Assembly: GCA_016841325.1 (NCBI GenBank)
Contig: JAENZJ010000025.1
Span: 1 to 44,894 of the forward strand
Direction of reading: 5' to 3'
DNA length: 44,894 nt
Origin: Thermincola carboxydiphila
Lineage (GTDB): Bacteria; Bacillota; Thermincolia; Thermincolales; UBA2595
Below are positions 42,194-44,894 of the stretch, in pieces. Below the pieces are notes generated by a model, which had not been told where the DNA came from, ran no database searches, and saw nothing but the letters and a program-made list of their open reading frames with translations. The translations under genes were made by a program, and so were the position numbers. Positions within the stretch are counted from its first letter, which is position 1. Every line of letters begins with the position of its first letter.

Positions 42194-42240
42194 GGACACC
42201 TCCGGTGTAAAATAGTAATTGACTAAACCGGAGGTGATCC
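42194..42240 (+). promoter_or_regulatory. Hairpin that masks an unusually long ribosome binding site
   Basis: GGAGGTGATCC (42230-42240) is an 11-base match to the 3' end of 16S rRNA. Upstream, GGACACCTCCGG (42194-42205) pairs with CCGGAGGTGaTCC (42228-42240), one bulged base, 22-base loop. The left arm therefore mimics the anti-Shine-Dalgarno sequence. Folding would hide the site of the following TPR gene (ATG 42247). Confidence 0.5.
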
Positions 42241-42246
42241 TTTTTT

Positions 42247-42744
42247 ATGTATCGTTTTTATGGCACAATTTTTTTAGTTGTCCTGATATTGGCAGTATAT
42301 AACAATATTCCTGACCTAACGCCCGTGATTGATTATTTGGGTTCACATTATACCCGACGCCAGTTGGAGATAACATTTCCTGCTGTTGCAGAAGAAAAAA
42401 CAGTATCATACGGATGGGCTTATTATAAAATGGGCAAGCCTGACATGGCAAAGGATATAATGCGGGAAGTGCTTGAAAGTGAATCCAATATATCAGCACT
42501 ATACTGCCTGGGCCTGATTGAACTGGAGCAAGGTTCCTATGAGCCTGCGGCAAAACGGCTGCAGGCAGTCCTGAAACTGGCGCCACAGCACGTACCTTCT
42601 TTATTAAATCTGGGCAGGGCGTATTATTTTTCCGGAAGGTATTCCCTGGCCAAACAGTGTTTTGATTCCGTCCTGAAGGAAGAACCGCAGAACAGGGAAG
42701 CATTGGTTTGGAGAGAGAAGACCTGCTCCCGGGCAGGAATTTAA
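42247..42744 (+). CDS. TPR-repeat protein with N-terminal membrane segment
   Basis: 165 residues. A short hydrophobic stretch (~res 3-19) anchors it or serves as a signal; two to three TPRs follow (~52-155, e.g. ISALYCLGLIELEQGSYEPA and VPSLLNLGRAYYFSGRYS). Probably a scaffold facing outward. The very strong ribosome binding site GGAGGTGATCC ends 6 bases before ATG 42247 and may be hidden in a hairpin. Function unknown. Confidence 0.78.
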   Translation: MYRFYGTIFLVVLILAVYNNIPDLTPVIDYLGSHYTRRQLEITFPAVAEEKTVSYGWAYYKMGKPDMAKDIMREVLESESNISALYCLGLIELEQGSYEPAAKRLQAVLKLAPQHVPSLLNLGRAYYFSGRYSLAKQCFDSVLKEEPQNREALVWREKTCSRAGI

Positions 42745-42765
42745 GGATTAAATGTGGAAATTAAT

Positions 42766-42793
42766 AGTTACATAATGTGACCCAAGTTACATA
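42766..42793. repeat. Direct repeats AGTTACATA before the FtsW-like gene
   Basis: AGTTACATA at 42766-42774 and 42785-42793, 19 bases apart; the first continues as the near-palindrome TTACAT-A-ATGTGA. Possible operator near the ftsW-like promoter. Confidence 0.3.
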
Positions 42794-42814
42794 CCATCCA
42801 GAGGAGCAATAATT

Positions 42815-43927
42815 GTGAGAAACAGAAATATTGACTGGTATGTCCTGGTTTCCGTGATGCTGATGCTTGGAATCGGAATAATTATGGTGTTAAGCGCCAG
42901 TTCACCGACTACTGTTGCCGGAGAAAGCAGGGATGGTTTTTTATATTTCCGGAAACAACTGACCTGGATTGGTGTCGGCCTGCTGGGAATGCTGTTTATG
43001 TCCAGGTATAATTACCGCAAGCTGCGTGAACTGGTGATTCCGTCAGCAATACTGACGGTTGTTCTGCTATTGGCTGTTTTTGCTTTTGAACCAAGGAACG
43101 GGGCTTATAGCTGGATTATAATAGGTAATTATCAGTTTCAGCCTTCAGAGCTGGTAAAGCTATGTCTGATCCTGATACTGGCAAAAATTATCAGTGTGAA
43201 ACATGATAAAATGAATTCATTTAAGGAAGGATTGGTCCCGCCGCTAATACTTATTGCAGTTGTATGGGCCCTTGTGGTAATAGAGCCGGACCTGGGGACG
43301 GCAATGGTAATAGGTATAACTTCTTTTATAATGTTGTATGCCGGAGGCGCAAACCTGAAACACCTGGGCGGAATTGCTCTGGTGGGAGCTGTTGTAGCTG
43401 GGGTTGCCGTGGTAGTTGAAGGTTACCGTCTGGAAAGATTTTATGCTTTTCTTAATCCTTTTGAAGACCCCCTTGGCAGTACTTATCAGATTGTGCAGTC
43501 ATTGTATGCGATTGGTTCGGGCGGATTTTTAGGTGTGGGACTGGGCCAGTCCATGCAAAAGTTCGGACATATTCCCGAACAGCACACAGACTTTATTTTT
43601 AGTGTCCTGTCCGAAGAACTTGGGTTTGTAGGCGCGGTTTTTGTGATTGCACTTTTTGTAATTTTTGCTTCCAGGGGTTACCTGATTGCCCGCAACTCCA
43701 GGGATAACTTTGGCAGCCTGCTGGCTATCGGAATCACCACACTGATTGTTGTAGAAGCAGTAATTAACATTGCAGTAGTAACCTCATCCATGCCGGTAAC
43801 CGGAATTACCCTGCCGTTTATAAGTTACGGAGGTTCTTCACTGGTTTTCAAGATGGCAGCAATCGGAGTTCTCCTGAATATATCCAGATATTCCAACATT
43901 ACTGAACAAAGGACAATGGGTGAATAA
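42815..43927 (+). CDS. FtsW/RodA/SpoVE-family peptidoglycan polymerase
   Basis: 370 residues with about ten membrane helices. Family marks: ASSPTT near the start, PSELVKL, IEPDLGTAMVIG, GQSMQKFGHIPEQHTDFIF and PVTGITLPFISYGGSS. These SEDS proteins polymerise lipid II in division, elongation or spore cortex formation. The sequence does not tell which; no class B PBP is adjacent. GTG start at 42815 after GAGGAGCAA. Confidence 0.9.
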   Translation: MRNRNIDWYVLVSVMLMLGIGIIMVLSASSPTTVAGESRDGFLYFRKQLTWIGVGLLGMLFMSRYNYRKLRELVIPSAILTVVLLLAVFAFEPRNGAYSWIIIGNYQFQPSELVKLCLILILAKIISVKHDKMNSFKEGLVPPLILIAVVWALVVIEPDLGTAMVIGITSFIMLYAGGANLKHLGGIALVGAVVAGVAVVVEGYRLERFYAFLNPFEDPLGSTYQIVQSLYAIGSGGFLGVGLGQSMQKFGHIPEQHTDFIFSVLSEELGFVGAVFVIALFVIFASRGYLIARNSRDNFGSLLAIGITTLIVVEAVINIAVVTSSMPVTGITLPFISYGGSSLVFKMAAIGVLLNISRYSNITEQRTMGE

Positions 43928-44894
43928 ATGCAGGCCACTTACAAAATGAGGGCTTTGGTCAGGACTACAGGCAGAGATACCGGGATCGTTTACAGGATTG
44001 CCGGCCTTCTGGCGGCAGACATGACGCTGAATCCACATATTATTAAAAATAACGGCCGGGCTGCAGGATACCCACTACCAGGTGCTGTCAGGAGAAATAC
44101 TGAACTAATCTCCTGCTTTTCCTCCTTTTTGGGAGACATCGCGGACACACCGGAACGATTCAGTGAAACCGCTGCCTTGATTAATGACATTATATTTGCG
44201 GCACCCCACCATGAACTGCTGCATATTCCGGGACAAATCTTTGAGGCCCTAATGAATCAAAATGACTGCAATGACAATGCTGCCAACAGAAAGAACAGCG
44301 GGACTTATTACACTCCGCCACATATAGTGGAATACATGGTTTCCCGTTCTTTGCAAAGAATTTTGAGGGCACCTGATAACGATACAGTTCCCCTGGGTTT
44401 CAAAGTACTCGATCCTGCCTGTGGCGGCGCATCTTTTCTCATTGAGCTTTTTGAACACCTGACCGGTTACGGATTTTCTCCACAAGAGGCACTAAAAGCA
44501 GTATACGGGACCGATATTAATCCTGAGGCAGTGGAATTGGCTGTTTTTATAATGACGGTCTTAAATATTTCAAAGTTTTCTGAACGAAAATATCGCGAAA
44601 TGTCATATATTGCCCGTGCAAAATGCATGACTGCAAAAAATATCAGGGCAGCCAATTCCCTCACTACAGAACGCAGATTACTATATCAGGAATTGTTTGG
44701 ATCCGGTATGCCTGCTGAGCTGCATGGATTTGATCTTGTGATTGGTAATCCTCCCTATGTGTCAAATAAGCTGATACCGTCTGGTGACAAGAGAATATAC
44801 CGTGCCAAATACCGTTCTGTGACCGGGCAGTATGACCTCAGTGTCCCTTTTATAGTGGAGGGACTGGAACTCCTGAATGTGAAAGGCCTGCTCT
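43928..44894 (+). CDS. N6-adenine DNA methyltransferase, partial (runs off the window)
   Basis: 322 codons visible, no stop. YYTPPHIVEYMV (~res 129) and the motif I block VLDPACGGASFLIELFEHL (~res 160) are followed by the catalytic motif NPPYVSNK (~res 273), so this is an N6_Mtase/Eco57I-like adenine methylase. The class usually includes type IIG or BREX-like enzymes. The C-terminus with target recognition is off the window. ATG 43928 follows the FtsW stop directly, with GGGTGA upstream. Confidence 0.85.
   Translation, partial: MQATYKMRALVRTTGRDTGIVYRIAGLLAADMTLNPHIIKNNGRAAGYPLPGAVRRNTELISCFSSFLGDIADTPERFSETAALINDIIFAAPHHELLHIPGQIFEALMNQNDCNDNAANRKNSGTYYTPPHIVEYMVSRSLQRILRAPDNDTVPLGFKVLDPACGGASFLIELFEHLTGYGFSPQEALKAVYGTDINPEAVELAVFIMTVLNISKFSERKYREMSYIARAKCMTAKNIRAANSLTTERRLLYQELFGSGMPAELHGFDLVIGNPPYVSNKLIPSGDKRIYRAKYRSVTGQYDLSVPFIVEGLELLNVKGLL

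Overview
This window looks like the chromosome of an anaerobic, endospore-forming Gram-positive bacterium of the Clostridia, most like the Peptococcaceae/Desulfotomaculum group. The grounds are spoVS with a sigma-H-type promoter, a Spo0E-like sporulation regulator, strong AGGAGG ribosome binding sites with many TTG/GTG starts, class I aminotransferase and SpoVE/FtsW-type genes, [NiFe]-hydrogenase maturation genes, and many multiheme c-type cytochromes in a Gram-positive background. Species cannot be read from the sequence. No rRNA, tRNA, CRISPR array or complete insertion sequence was seen.

Layout. 1-4500: an unknown protein, a YmdB-type phosphodiesterase, spoVS, a membrane-dipeptidase-family peptidase, an LL-DAP-aminotransferase-like enzyme, and a coiled-coil protein whose 3' end carries three DnaA-box-like 9-mers. 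4600-9800: hypF-hypC-hypD-hypE plus a DUF3842 gene. They overlap or nearly abut and run from one extended -10 promoter. A convergent tetraheme NapC/NirH-type cytochrome follows. 10350-19330: a cobalamin riboswitch and nine genes for late adenosylcobalamin synthesis (cobU, cobQ, cbiB, cbiA, cobO, cobS, pduX, cobD, cobC). 19400-26950: a respiratory-looking cluster with a membrane spermidine-synthase-like protein, a 15-heme NapC-like cytochrome, a TPR anchor protein, an NHL-repeat protein and two tandem secreted 7-heme cytochromes. 27100-31600: small proteins, adenine deaminase, fxsA, and a 330-base non-coding block full of hairpins. 31690-36000: guaB, an unknown gene and a MoxR/CoxE-like ATPase-VWA pair. 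36000-36430: a c-di-GMP-I (GEMM) riboswitch with a terminator, in front of a 52-residue Spo0E-like gene. 36440-39450: feoA-feoB, a zinc-ribbon protein and fur, with a Fur-box-like palindrome at the feo promoter. 39450-44894: two half-size TauE/SafE permeases on the minus strand, an RCKP-type rubredoxin-like peptide, an MGDG-synthase-like glycosyltransferase, a DUF3786 protein, a TPR protein, an FtsW/SpoVE protein and the start of an N6-adenine DNA methyltransferase that runs off the window.

How the parts fit. The hyp genes mature [NiFe] hydrogenases that would feed electrons to the cytochromes. The B12 operon supplies corrinoid cofactor under riboswitch control. The cytochrome cluster has a membrane-anchored quinol-oxidase-type entry protein, many-heme wires and secreted 7-heme proteins, which is what an electron conduit across a Gram-positive envelope would need. 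The most interesting regulatory reading is that c-di-GMP controls a Spo0E-family protein through a riboswitch whose promoter may itself carry Spo0A boxes. Similar Spo0A-box-like pairs with 10-bp spacing precede both halves of the cytochrome cluster.
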